Source: Paraburkholderia aromaticivorans
Lineage (GTDB): Bacteria > Pseudomonadota > Gammaproteobacteria > Burkholderiales > Burkholderiaceae
Direction of reading: 5' to 3'
Assembly: GCF_002278075.1 (NCBI RefSeq)
Contig: NZ_CP022989.1
Location: 930,001-994,000, forward strand
DNA: 64,000 nt
The position numbers were made by a program, and so were the translations under genes. Positions within the stretch are counted from its first letter, which is position 1. The number at the start of each line of letters is the position of its first letter. The notes beneath the pieces were generated by a model. The model saw nothing but the letters and a program-made list of their open reading frames with translations, searched no databases and had not been told where the DNA came from. Below, piece by piece: positions 55,664-64,000 of this stretch.

Positions 55664-58600
55664 ATGACCGCTCGCCTGCCCATCGACGGCACGCCCGCAC
55701 TAGCCGATTACAAGCTGTCCGATAACCTCACCGCGACGCGCGGCCGGATCTTCCTGACCGGCACGCAGGCGCTGGTGCGCCTTTCGCTCATGCAGCGCGC
55801 CGCTGACAAGGCACGCGGCTTGAACACCGCCGGGTTCATCAGCGGCTATCGCGGCTCGCCGCTCGGCATGGTCGACCAGCAGTTGTGGAAAGCGAAAAAA
55901 CTGCTCACGGCGAGTGATATCCGCTTCTTGCCCGCCATCAACGAGGAGCTCGGCGGCACCGCCGTGCTAGGCACGCAGCGGGTGGAATCCGACCCGGAGC
56001 GCACCGTCGAAGGCGTGTTCGCGATGTGGTACGGCAAGGGCCCGGGCGTGGACCGTGCCGGCGACGCACTCAAGCACGGCAACGCCTACGGCTCGTCGCC
56101 GCACGGCGGCGTGCTGGTGGTGGCAGGCGACGACCACGGCTGCGTATCGTCGTCGATGCCGCATCAGAGCGACTTCGCGATGATGGCCTGGCATATGCCA
56201 GTCGTGAATCCGTCGAACATCGCGGACATGCTCGAGTTCGGCTTGTACGGCTGGGCGCTGTCGCGCTTCTCGGGCGCGTGGGTCGGCTACAAGGCCATCT
56301 CCGAAACGGTCGAATCGGGCTCGACGGTCGATCTCGACGTGCTGCGCACCGACTGGGCCACGCCGCAGGATTTCGAAGCGCCGGCAGGCGGCCTGCACAA
56401 TCGCTGGCCCGATCTGCCGAGCCTGACGATCGAATCGCGGATGCATGCGAAGCTCGACGCGGTGCGCCACTTCGCGCGCGTGAACAGCATCGACAAATGG
56501 ATCGCGCCGAGCCCGCATGCGAACGTGGGGATCGTGACGTGCGGCAAGGCGCATCTGGACCTCATGGAAACGCTGCGCCGCCTCGATCTGACGGTCGCCG
56601 ATCTGGAAGCGGCCGGCGTGCGGATCTATAAGGTCGGACTGTCGTTTCCGCTCGAGATGACGCGTATCGACGCATTCGTGTCCGGCTTGTCCGAAGTGCT
56701 GGTGATCGAGGAGAAAGGCCCGGTCATCGAACAGCAGATCAAGGACTATCTGTACAACCGCACGCAGGGCACGCGGCCGATCGTGGTCGGCAAGCACGCC
56801 GAGGACGGCACGCTGCTGCTGTCGTCGCTCGGGGAACTGCGGCCGTCGCGCATTCTGCCGGTGTTTGCCAACTGGCTCGCGAGGCACAAGCCCGCGCTCG
56901 ATCGCCGCGAACGCGTGGTCGATCTGGTCGCGCCGCAGATCCTCTCGAACGCGGCGGACGGCGTGAAGCGCACGCCGTACTTCTGCTCGGGTTGTCCGCA
57001 CAACACGTCGACCAAAGTGCCGGAAGGGTCGATCGCGCAGGCGGGCATCGGTTGTCACTTCATGGCGTCGTGGATGGAGCGCGACACGACCGGTCTCATC
57101 CAGATGGGTGGCGAAGGCGTGGACTGGGCCTCGCATTCCATGTTCACGAAAACGCGCCACGTATTCCAGAATCTCGGCGACGGCACGTACTTCCACTCCG
57201 GCATTCTGGCGATCCGTCAGGCCGTGGCCGCGAAAACCACCATCACCTACAAGATTCTCTATAACGACGCCGTCGCGATGACGGGCGGCCAGCCGGTGGA
57301 CGGCAGCATCTCGGTGCCGCAGATCGCGCGTCAGGTGGAAGCCGAAGGCGTGTCGCGCTTCGTCGTGGTCAGCGACGAGCCGGAGAAATACGACGGCCAT
57401 CACGACCTTTTCCCGAAGGGCACCACGTTTCACCATCGCAGCGAGATGGACACCGTGCAGCGCCAATTGCGCGACACGGACGGCGTGACCGTGCTGATCT
57501 ACGACCAGACCTGCGCGGCGGAAAAACGCCGGCGCCGGAAGAAAGGCGAATTTCCCGATCCGGACAAGCGTCTGTTCATCAACGAGGAAGTCTGCGAAGG
57601 CTGCGGCGATTGCGGTGTGCAGTCGAATTGCCTTTCGGTGGAACCGCTTGAAACCGCACTGGGCCGCAAGCGCCGCATCGATCAATCGTCGTGCAACAAA
57701 GACTATTCGTGCGTGAACGGCTTCTGCCCGAGCTTCGTCACGGTGGAAGGCGGCAAGCTGAAGAAGGCCGCGGGCGCCGCATTCGATCCGGCGGCACTCG
57801 CTGCGCGCGTCGATGCATTGCCGGTTCCCGCCACGCATCTCGATGCCGCACCGTACGACATTCTGGTGACGGGCGTCGGCGGCACGGGCGTCGTGACGGT
57901 CGGCGCATTGATCAGCATGGCGGCGCATCTGGAAGGCAAGAGCGCGTCGGTGCTCGACTTCATGGGCTTCGCGCAAAAGGGCGGCTCGGTGCTGTCGTTC
58001 GTGCGTTTCGCCGCGCGTGACGAATGGCTCAATCAGGTGCGTATCGACACGCAGCAGGCCGACGTGCTGCTCGCCTGCGATATGGTGGTCGGCGCGAGCG
58101 CCGATGCGCTGCAAACGGTGCGTCATGGCCGCACGCGCATTGTCGTAAACACGCACGCGATTCCGAACGCGACGTTCGTGCAGAACCCGGACGCGACCCT
58201 GCACGCCGACGCGCTGATCGACAAGATGCGTCACGCGGCCGGCGCGGAGCGCATGTCGACGTGCGACGCGCAGGCACTCGCCACACGCTTTCTCGGCGAC
58301 ACCATCGGCGCGAACATTCTGATGCTCGGTTATGCCTGGCAACTCGGTCTGGTGCCGGTCTCGTTCGGTGCGATGATGCGCGCGATCGAATTGAACAACG
58401 TGGCGGTGCCGATGAACCAGCTCGCGTTTTCGATCGGCCGCCTCGCGGCCGAAGATCCGGCCGCGCTCGAATCGCTGTGGCAGGCACGGCATCTGGCGAA
58501 GCAGGCGGTGCGCGTCGATACGCTCGACGAACTGATCGCCCATCGCGAAGGCCGGCTCGAGATTTACGGCGGCGCCAGCTATGTGAAGCGCTATCGCGCG

Positions 58601-59251
58601 TTGGTCGATGCGGCACGCCGCGCGGAAACCGCCGTGGACGCGCCGAGCGAGCGCGTGACGCGCGCGGTGGCGAGCACGTTCTATCGTCTGCTCGCGGTCA
58701 AGGACGAATACGAAGTGGCGCGCCTGCATACGGATGCCGCGTTCCGTGAAGCGCTGGAAGCGCAATTCGAAGGGGTGGCCGGCAAGGACTTCGGCATCAA
58801 GTTCAATCTCGCGCCGCCGACGCTCACGCGCCCGGAACCCGGCAAGAATCCGGCCAAGAAAACTTTCGGTCAATGGATGTGGCCGGTGCTCGGCGCGCTG
58901 GCGAAAGTCCGCGGTCTGCGCGGCACGATGCTCGACCCGTTCGGCCGCACGCTGGAGCGCAAGATGGAGCGCGAACTCGCCGGCGACTACGAAACCACCT
59001 TGCAACGTGCGCTGGCAAAGCTCCATACCGGCAACCTGGAAGACGTGGCGAAGCTGGCCGATCTGCACGCACGCGTGCGCGGTTATGGCCACGTGAAGCT
59101 CGCGAATCTGGCGGGTGTGAAGCGTGGCGAGCGCGATCTGGCCGCACGCTTGCAGATCGAAGCGGCGACGGGTGAGTCGGTGCGCAAATCGCTCGACGAG
59201 GTGAAGGGCGCGGGGCAGCTGCGCGGCATTCCGGTGGTCGTGGCGAAGTAG
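55664..59251 (+). CDS. Indolepyruvate ferredoxin oxidoreductase, fused subunits
   Basis: A 1195-residue thiamine-diphosphate enzyme that oxidatively decarboxylates arylpyruvates (or branched 2-oxoacids) to acyl-CoA with ferredoxin as acceptor. The alpha-type part is N-terminal (SGYRGSPLGMVDQQLWKA), the thiamine-binding part is central, and cluster ligands lie near residues 643-655 (CEGCGDCGVQSNC) with a second group in CVNGFCPS. The gamma-type domain follows, starting with GVGGTGVVTVGALI. This single-chain form is common in proteobacteria. GGAG precedes the ATG at 55664. A long leader has an inverted repeat. It stands alone with a terminator after it. Confidence 0.94.
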   Translation: MTARLPIDGTPALADYKLSDNLTATRGRIFLTGTQALVRLSLMQRAADKARGLNTAGFISGYRGSPLGMVDQQLWKAKKLLTASDIRFLPAINEELGGTAVLGTQRVESDPERTVEGVFAMWYGKGPGVDRAGDALKHGNAYGSSPHGGVLVVAGDDHGCVSSSMPHQSDFAMMAWHMPVVNPSNIADMLEFGLYGWALSRFSGAWVGYKAISETVESGSTVDLDVLRTDWATPQDFEAPAGGLHNRWPDLPSLTIESRMHAKLDAVRHFARVNSIDKWIAPSPHANVGIVTCGKAHLDLMETLRRLDLTVADLEAAGVRIYKVGLSFPLEMTRIDAFVSGLSEVLVIEEKGPVIEQQIKDYLYNRTQGTRPIVVGKHAEDGTLLLSSLGELRPSRILPVFANWLARHKPALDRRERVVDLVAPQILSNAADGVKRTPYFCSGCPHNTSTKVPEGSIAQAGIGCHFMASWMERDTTGLIQMGGEGVDWASHSMFTKTRHVFQNLGDGTYFHSGILAIRQAVAAKTTITYKILYNDAVAMTGGQPVDGSISVPQIARQVEAEGVSRFVVVSDEPEKYDGHHDLFPKGTTFHHRSEMDTVQRQLRDTDGVTVLIYDQTCAAEKRRRRKKGEFPDPDKRLFINEEVCEGCGDCGVQSNCLSVEPLETALGRKRRIDQSSCNKDYSCVNGFCPSFVTVEGGKLKKAAGAAFDPAALAARVDALPVPATHLDAAPYDILVTGVGGTGVVTVGALISMAAHLEGKSASVLDFMGFAQKGGSVLSFVRFAARDEWLNQVRIDTQQADVLLACDMVVGASADALQTVRHGRTRIVVNTHAIPNATFVQNPDATLHADALIDKMRHAAGAERMSTCDAQALATRFLGDTIGANILMLGYAWQLGLVPVSFGAMMRAIELNNVAVPMNQLAFSIGRLAAEDPAALESLWQARHLAKQAVRVDTLDELIAHREGRLEIYGGASYVKRYRALVDAARRAETAVDAPSERVTRAVASTFYRLLAVKDEYEVARLHTDAAFREALEAQFEGVAGKDFGIKFNLAPPTLTRPEPGKNPAKKTFGQWMWPVLGALAKVRGLRGTMLDPFGRTLERKMERELAGDYETTLQRALAKLHTGNLEDVAKLADLHARVRGYGHVKLANLAGVKRGERDLAARLQIEAATGESVRKSLDEVKGAGQLRGIPVVVAK

Positions 59252-59280
59252 ATTGTTCGCACGCGGACAGGCGTAAATCG

Positions 59281-59316
59281 ATGCCGCTTCGGGAGCGTTC
59301 TCGAAGCGGCATTTTC
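59281..59316 (+). terminator. Bidirectional terminator
   Basis: An 11-bp perfect stem (atgccgcttcg at 59281-59291, cgaagcggcat at 59302-59312) followed by ttttc. It separates the oxidoreductase gene from convergent cutC. Confidence 0.88.
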
Positions 59317-59329
59317 TTTGCCCGACGAC

Positions 59330-60046
59330 TTATCTGCGCGATGCGGCGCTCACGTGCGCATCCAGCAGCGCTCTGACCTTCGCGACTCGGGACGCGTCGA
59401 CCGGCGCGAGACCCTTGCCGTCCACACGAACGCCCGAGCCGAAATGCACCGCCTCGACTTGCGTGCTGCTCACGAAACCGGCGATGGCGTCGACCGTCAA
59501 ACCCGCGCCGGCCAGCACCGTCAAATGCGAACCGGCCGCTTGCCGCACCAGCTCGCGGATCGTGGCTTGCGCCTGCAGCACCGAAGGTTGTCCGCCCGAG
59601 GTCAACACATTCGTCACGGCGTGAAAGCCAAGCAGCACGTCGAGCGATTCGCCCAAATCACGCGCTTCGTCGAATGCGCGATGGAAGGTGATCGCCAGTC
59701 CGTCGGCCGCGTCGATCGCACGTGCGAGACCTTCGCGGTCGATCTCGCCCGCGGCGTCGAGCATGCCGATCACGATACCGTTCGCGCCTGCTGTCTTGAG
59801 CGCCCGCACGTCGCGCAGCATCACCGCGTAGTCGTCGGCGTCGTACACGAACGAGCGGCTATGCGGCCGCACGATCACGTTGACGGGAATGCCGACCGCC
59901 GCCACCACCGCTTCGATCAAGCCAAGGCTTGGCGTCAGGCCGCCCTCGCCCATCGCGGTGACAAGTTCGAGACGGTCGGCGCCCGCTTGCGCGGCGAGGC
60001 GCGCATCGGCAACGGTCGTGGCAATGACTTCTAGAAGGACGGACAT
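59330..60046 (-). CDS. cutC: Copper homeostasis protein CutC
   Basis: A 238-residue TIM-barrel CutC protein. The family start VLLEVIATTVADARLAAQAGADRLELV and the segments TFHRAFDE and GVRVDG are characteristic. CutC was linked to copper tolerance in E. coli, but its true role is not settled. The start at 60046 places the conserved N-terminus correctly; the longer frame to 60103 adds residues not seen in the family. It lies downstream of the EAL phosphodiesterase gene on the same strand. Confidence 0.93.
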   Translation of the reverse strand: MSVLLEVIATTVADARLAAQAGADRLELVTAMGEGGLTPSLGLIEAVVAAVGIPVNVIVRPHSRSFVYDADDYAVMLRDVRALKTAGANGIVIGMLDAAGEIDREGLARAIDAADGLAITFHRAFDEARDLGESLDVLLGFHAVTNVLTSGGQPSVLQAQATIRELVRQAAGSHLTVLAGAGLTVDAIAGFVSSTQVEAVHFGSGVRVDGKGLAPVDASRVAKVRALLDAHVSAASRR

Positions 60047-60128
60047 AAGCACGGCTGGGAGTCGTTGAAGACGACATGATCTCCCAGAAACATGCCGGGC
60101 CATCCCAAAGTAGTTTTATCCCCCTTGG

Positions 60129-60153
60129 CGGACTGGCGCAAAGCGCCAGTCCG
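60129..60153 (-). terminator. Hairpin downstream of the EAL gene
   Basis: An 11-bp perfect GC-rich stem (cggactggcgc / gcgccagtccg) with a 3-nt loop, just past the EAL gene stop and before cutC. There is no T-run on the minus strand, so it may be a Rho-type or processing hairpin rather than an intrinsic terminator. Confidence 0.45.
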
Positions 60154-60160
60154 GGGGCAT

Positions 60161-61438
60161 TCAAAAGCGCTCTTCGTCCACCCAGTCGATATCGCCGCAC
60201 AGCACACAGGTCTGCTCGCCGACGCGCGTTGCCACCGACAGCGTGACGCACGGCAACGCCTCGTTGATCGACAGATAGGGACGCGTCACATGCACGCGCT
60301 CCGGCGCATTGATCGCATCGCGGAAATACGGGCGACGCAGCCAGTTCGCCCCTTGCGCGTCGGCCAGCGGCAGAAAGCGCGTTTCGTGCGCCGCGCGATC
60401 GGCGCGCAGCACGACGTTGCGCCCCGCCTGCTTGCCCTTCGCATCGAGCAGGAAGCAGCGCGCGGCATGGTCGAGGGCGAGAAAATTCCAGCACACTTCC
60501 TCGAGCGGTTCGCCGGCCGCGAGGCGCTCCGCCGCCCGCTCGAAAGCCCGCAAGTACGGCGCGAGGCGGCTCGCATTGCGGCGCTCGCGCGCTTCGACCT
60601 GGTCACGATAACGCTCGGTGAGTTCGCTGATGCACGTCGCCGCGTGCAACGCGTCGGCCGCGCCCGGATTCGGACGGCCAAAGAAGAAGCCTTGCACGAA
60701 GTCCGCGTTGCAGGCGAGCGCCATCTGCGCTTCATGCTCCGTTTCCACGCCTTCGATCAGCACCAGCTTGCCCGCTTCGTGCAGCAGCGCAACGAGGCCC
60801 GGCAGGATCGTCGCCATGTCGGCGCGATGCGCGGCGTGCGACAGCATCACGCGATCGAGCTTCACGATGTCCGGATTCAATTGCCAGATCCGCTCGACAT
60901 TCGAGTGGCCCGCGCCGAAGTCGTCGAGCGCGATCAGGAACCCGCGCTCGCGGAACTGGCGCACCGCGTCGGCGAGACGCTCCAGATCTTCCGCGCGATG
61001 TTCGAGCACCTCGAGCACGATGCGCCGCGGCGGCAGATCGAGCCGCTTCAGGGTGGCCAGCAAGGCGGCGGCGAGATACGGATCGGTGAGCGCGCCGGGA
61101 TGCACGTTCAGGAACAGCCATTCCCGCTCGGCGCCGAGCACCTTGAAATTTTCCAGATGCAGCGTCTGGGCCAGCCGGTCCACCTGCAGTACGTCGCCGA
61201 CGCGCGCGGCCTCGCCGAAAACATCGAGCGGGGACACGGGCCGGTCGAGCGCGTCATGCGCCCGCAGCAGCCCTTCGTAACCGACCGCCCGCATATGAGA
61301 CAGGCTGAAAATCGGCTGAAACACGCTGCTTAGCGTGAGCTCGCCATGCTGCACCGTAAAACGTTCGAGCCCCGACGTCATCTCGACCTCGAAGCCATGC
61401 GGCGCGCTGGCCGTCCTTTCCTGTTGCGCAATCGTCAT
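60161..61438 (-). CDS. EAL-domain cyclic-di-GMP phosphodiesterase (YkuI-like)
   Basis: A 425-residue protein. Residues about 20-270 are an EAL domain with the full catalytic set: GYEGLLRAHD, FLNVHPGAL, LEVLEH, ALDDFGAGHS, KLDR, IEGVET and VQGFFFG. Residues about 285-425 look like a PDC-type sensor domain as in YkuI, ending FNFL-like (CWNFLALDHAARCFLLD) and containing CVLCGDIDW. No transmembrane helix, so cytoplasmic. It degrades c-di-GMP and probably senses a small molecule through the C-terminal domain. GAGAGGAC stands before the start. Confidence 0.93.
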   Translation of the reverse strand: MTIAQQERTASAPHGFEVEMTSGLERFTVQHGELTLSSVFQPIFSLSHMRAVGYEGLLRAHDALDRPVSPLDVFGEAARVGDVLQVDRLAQTLHLENFKVLGAEREWLFLNVHPGALTDPYLAAALLATLKRLDLPPRRIVLEVLEHRAEDLERLADAVRQFRERGFLIALDDFGAGHSNVERIWQLNPDIVKLDRVMLSHAAHRADMATILPGLVALLHEAGKLVLIEGVETEHEAQMALACNADFVQGFFFGRPNPGAADALHAATCISELTERYRDQVEARERRNASRLAPYLRAFERAAERLAAGEPLEEVCWNFLALDHAARCFLLDAKGKQAGRNVVLRADRAAHETRFLPLADAQGANWLRRPYFRDAINAPERVHVTRPYLSINEALPCVTLSVATRVGEQTCVLCGDIDWVDEERF

Positions 61439-61813
61439 GCAGTCCTCTCACGCGAGACCCGGCCCGGTCCGAACGCGGAGGCGAACAACCTCGGCGCCGT
61501 TTCTCAAATGTGCTTTATCGATATACCTTAAGCAAGCTCCATGCGCACGCTGACACACATTCCAATGAAATTTATCCGAAAGATTGCGCCCGCCGAGGGG
61601 AGCATGCGCCGCCTGTGGGCGTGGCTTGCACCGTCAAGGTGCATCGCCTCGTCTAGGCGGTCATGCGCGTCGCGTCTGGCCGCGCTCATGCCGGCCTGCC
61701 ACTGGCGTAACACGTCATCGGGCTAAACTTCTGCCTTACGCTTCGTCAGCGTCGCGCGGCCGCATCGCCGAAGCTCACCGAAGCCACGCCGTTATATCCC
61801 CAGAAATAGACCG
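61439..61813. other. Intergenic region, EAL gene / antiporter promoters
   Basis: 375 bp between divergent genes; it must contain both promoters. I see no clear operator, RNA or gene. The more AT-rich stretch at 61490-61590 is the likeliest leftward promoter. Confidence 0.5.
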
Positions 61814-63469
61814 ATGGACATTGTCTTTACCGTACTGATTCTTTTGCTCGCCGTCGCCGCGTCCGGCGTCGTGATCCGTCTCCTGCCAATCGTCTTGCCG
61901 CTGCCGCTCGTGCAAATCACGATCGGCGCGTTCCTCGCATGGCCGAGGCTCGGGCTGCACGTCACCTTCGACCCGGACATTTTCATGATGCTGTTCATTC
62001 CGCCTTTGCTGTTCGCGGACGGATGGCGCATCCCCAAGCGCGAATTCTTCATGGCGCGCCGCTCGATCCTGATGCTCGCGCTCGGCCTCGTTTTCATGAC
62101 GGTAGTGGTGGTTGGCTACTTCGTGCATGCGCTGGTGCCGTCGATCTCGCTGCCGGTTGCGTTCGCGCTCGCCGCGGTGTTGTCCCCGACCGATGCGGTG
62201 GCGCTGTCCGGCATCGTCGGCAAGGGCAAGATCCCCGGGCGGCTCATGCACATCCTGGAAGGCGAGGCGCTGATGAACGACGCCTCCGGACTGGTCGCGC
62301 TGAAATTCGCCATTGCCGCGGCGCTGACGGGCGTGTTTTCGCTGCGCGATGCGTCGATCAGTTTCGTGATCATCGCCGTGGGCGGTGTCGTGACCGGCGC
62401 GGCCGTGAGCTGGCTGTTCAGCTTCGTGTCGGCGCGCTTCCTGAATCTCACGGAAGAAGGCGATCCGGCGCCCGGCGTCGTGATGACGCTGCTGATTCCG
62501 TTCGCCGCATATCTGATCGCGGAGCGCTTCGAGTTGTCGGGCATCCTCGCCGCGGTCGCCGCCGGCATGATGATGAACTACGCGACGATCGCGAACGCCG
62601 GGTCGGTGTCATCGCGAGTGCGCGCCAACAGCACGTGGACGATGATCGAGTTCGTCTTCAACGGCATGGTGTTCATTCTGCTGGGGCTGCAGTTTCCCCA
62701 CATTCTCGGCCGGGCATTGCTCGACGCGCACGAGACCAGCAATACGCAGGTCTGGCTGCTGATCGGCTATATCGCCGCAGTGGCGGTGGCGCTCTATACG
62801 ATGCGCTTCATATGGGTCTGGCTGCTGCGCTGGTTCGCGAGCCGCGGCGCCGCGAAGCACGGCGTGTCGAATGCGGTACCCGGCTTGCGCATGGTCGCGA
62901 TCACGACGGTGGCCGGGGTGCGCGGCGCCGTGACGCTCGCGGGCGTGCTGTCGTTGCCGGAGCTGTTGCCGGGCGGCATCCCATTGCCGGGCCGCGATCT
63001 GGCGATCTTCATCGCGTCCGGCGTGATTCTGCTCTCGCTGCTGGTGGCGGTCGTGGCGCTGCCGCTGTTGCTGAACGGCTGGCGCCGTGGCAAGGATCCG
63101 CACGCCGCCGAGGAATTGCTCGCGCGCACGATGGCCGCGCAAGCCGCGATTCGCGCGGTCGACGAGGTGCACGACACCGAGTGCGCGGATCTGGACGAGT
63201 CGGCCTCGGCGTATGCGGCGGATGTCACCGCGCGGGTGATGGATCTCTACCGGCGCCGCCTCGCCACGCTCGATGAAGAGCAGGAACCCCGCGAGCTGGC
63301 GCGCCGCGCCGATGCGCTGGAGTTCAGGATGAAGCTCGCGGCCATGAGAGCCGAGCGCAAGACGCTGCTGGCGCTGCGCAGCAGTCAGGAGATCAACGAC
63401 GAGACGTTGAACAAGCTCATGCGCGAAGTGGATCTGTCCGAGACTGCGCTGACGGCGCGAAGGCGATGA
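61814..63469 (+). CDS. Na+/H+ antiporter (CPA1 family)
   Basis: A 551-residue inner-membrane antiporter exchanging Na+ (or K+) for H+. About 12 transmembrane helices are expected in the first 420 residues. The CPA1 ion-binding motifs are visible: LSPTDAVALSGIV and LEGEALMNDASGLVALKF, with the ND pair typical of electroneutral exchangers, and RGAVTLAGVLSL later. The C-terminal 130 residues form a hydrophilic, helical cytoplasmic domain rich in Glu and Arg. It stands alone. Confidence 0.93.
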   Translation: MDIVFTVLILLLAVAASGVVIRLLPIVLPLPLVQITIGAFLAWPRLGLHVTFDPDIFMMLFIPPLLFADGWRIPKREFFMARRSILMLALGLVFMTVVVVGYFVHALVPSISLPVAFALAAVLSPTDAVALSGIVGKGKIPGRLMHILEGEALMNDASGLVALKFAIAAALTGVFSLRDASISFVIIAVGGVVTGAAVSWLFSFVSARFLNLTEEGDPAPGVVMTLLIPFAAYLIAERFELSGILAAVAAGMMMNYATIANAGSVSSRVRANSTWTMIEFVFNGMVFILLGLQFPHILGRALLDAHETSNTQVWLLIGYIAAVAVALYTMRFIWVWLLRWFASRGAAKHGVSNAVPGLRMVAITTVAGVRGAVTLAGVLSLPELLPGGIPLPGRDLAIFIASGVILLSLLVAVVALPLLLNGWRRGKDPHAAEELLARTMAAQAAIRAVDEVHDTECADLDESASAYAADVTARVMDLYRRRLATLDEEQEPRELARRADALEFRMKLAAMRAERKTLLALRSSQEINDETLNKLMREVDLSETALTARRR

Positions 63470-63574
63470 TGCGTAGCGTGGCTGCGGGACCGCCGGTCAG
63501 AGCTTGCTTCGAATAAGACATCTCGGAAGAAGTAGCCCTGCCGGCGGCGAAACGATGGATACGAAAAAGGAAGA

Positions 63575-64000
63575 TCAGGCTACCTGACCTTGCACCGGCT
63601 TTCTTCTCAGGAGCGCATAGAGAATGATCGCGCCAAAGGTCGCGGTGCCGATGCCACCCAGACCAAAGCCGCCGAGCTTCAACGAGAAATCGCCGGCGCC
63701 GAGCACGAGCGTGACCGCGGCCACGATCAGATTGCGGTTGTCGGAGAAGTCCACCTTGTTGACGACCCAGATGCGCGCGCCGGTCACGGCGATCAGCCCG
63801 AATACGACAATCGACACGCCGCCCAGCACCGGCCCCGGAATGGTCTGGATCACCGCGCCGAACTTCGGCGAAAAGCCCAGCACCAAGGCGATCACCGCGG
63901 CGATCACGAAAACCAGCGTCGAATAAATCTTGGTGACGGCCATCACGCCGATGTTCTCGGCATACGTCGTGACACCGGTGCCGCCGGCAAAGCCGGACAC
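63575..64000 (-). CDS. Uracil/xanthine permease, NCS2 family (5' truncated)
   Basis: The C-terminal 141 codons of a nucleobase transporter; the frame continues past the window end. The motif GGTGVTTYAENIGVMAVTKIYS contains the conserved glutamate/asparagine region of NCS2 permeases, and GGVSIVVFGLIAVTGARIW is typical of UraA/PyrP. Uracil specificity is more likely than xanthine from the motif, but not certain. Confidence 0.9.
   Translation of the reverse strand: MSGFAGGTGVTTYAENIGVMAVTKIYSTLVFVIAAVIALVLGFSPKFGAVIQTIPGPVLGGVSIVVFGLIAVTGARIWVVNKVDFSDNRNLIVAAVTLVLGAGDFSLKLGGFGLGGIGTATFGAIILYALLRRKPVQGQVA

Noticed and set aside
55967..59092. Minus-strand frame across the ferredoxin oxidoreductase gene (1041 codons)
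   Set aside because: Antisense to a recognised enzyme; His/Arg-rich translation without domains.

Overview
The window is a GC-rich, gene-dense bacterial chromosome segment that fits Paraburkholderia/Burkholderia (Betaproteobacteria). The evidence is: metH carried as two adjacent genes, a KirBac1.1-type potassium channel, fused isobutyryl-CoA mutase (icmF), the biotin order bioA-bioF-bioD-bioB, a trimeric-type porin ending in Phe, and a dispersed palindromic repeat that I recall from Paraburkholderia genomes. It reads as ordinary primary-chromosome sequence. One young insertion sequence sits inside a copy of the dispersed repeat. I see no prophage, CRISPR array, tRNA or rRNA gene.

Layout: (1) 1-4441: the two-gene methionine synthase, a small secreted Lys/Ala-rich protein with a strong terminator, and a DUF1840 protein. 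(2) 4889-9987: argS, a SPOR-domain membrane protein, dsbA, a short-chain dehydrogenase and a BtuF-like binding protein, all on the plus strand. (3) 10253-19965: a peptide/opine-type binding protein, a metallo-beta-lactamase-fold hydrolase divergent from a MerR regulator, aceK, carbonic anhydrase, then thiolase, dehydrogenase, acyl-CoA dehydrogenase and a YchJ protein. (4) 20547-24034: a secreted alpha/beta hydrolase followed by an inverted pair of ~285-bp repeats. The left copy is split by an IS256-family element with intact terminal repeats and an 8-bp target duplication. (5) 24278-28817: the biotin operon, then a convergent orphan sulfate-binding protein sharing its terminator. (6) 29991-35100: a small hydrolase, a 33-codon leader ORF coupled to a glyoxylate/hydroxypyruvate reductase, and a coupled group with HMG-CoA lyase, a YbaK-type deacylase, DUF1289, MaoC and a metallo-beta-lactamase-fold protein. 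(7) 35426-43834: EamA exporter/Lrp pair, a fluoroacetate-dehalogenase-type hydrolase, nitronate monooxygenase, icmF and a LysR regulator. (8) 44051-55385: porin, a hypothetical gene containing a 21-bp perfect hairpin, an SBF-like transporter, an EAL-CBS-GGDEF protein, a LacI / sugar isomerase / sugar kinase operon, two tiny hypothetical genes and KirBac. (9) 55664-64000: fused indolepyruvate ferredoxin oxidoreductase, cutC, an EAL phosphodiesterase, a Na+/H+ antiporter and the 3' part of an NCS2 permease.

Functionally, much of the window concerns acyl-CoA and amino-acid carbon flow: thiolase, acyl-CoA dehydrogenase, HMG-CoA lyase, MaoC, IcmF, indolepyruvate oxidoreductase and the glyoxylate-bypass switch AceK. 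This sits beside B12-dependent chemistry (MetH, IcmF and a BtuF-like protein) and biotin synthesis. No wholly new multi-gene system is evident. The strongest unexplained structures are the inverted repeat pair around 21816-24034, the long hairpin at 45676-45723, the coupled leader ORF at 30859, and several palindromes next to start sites.
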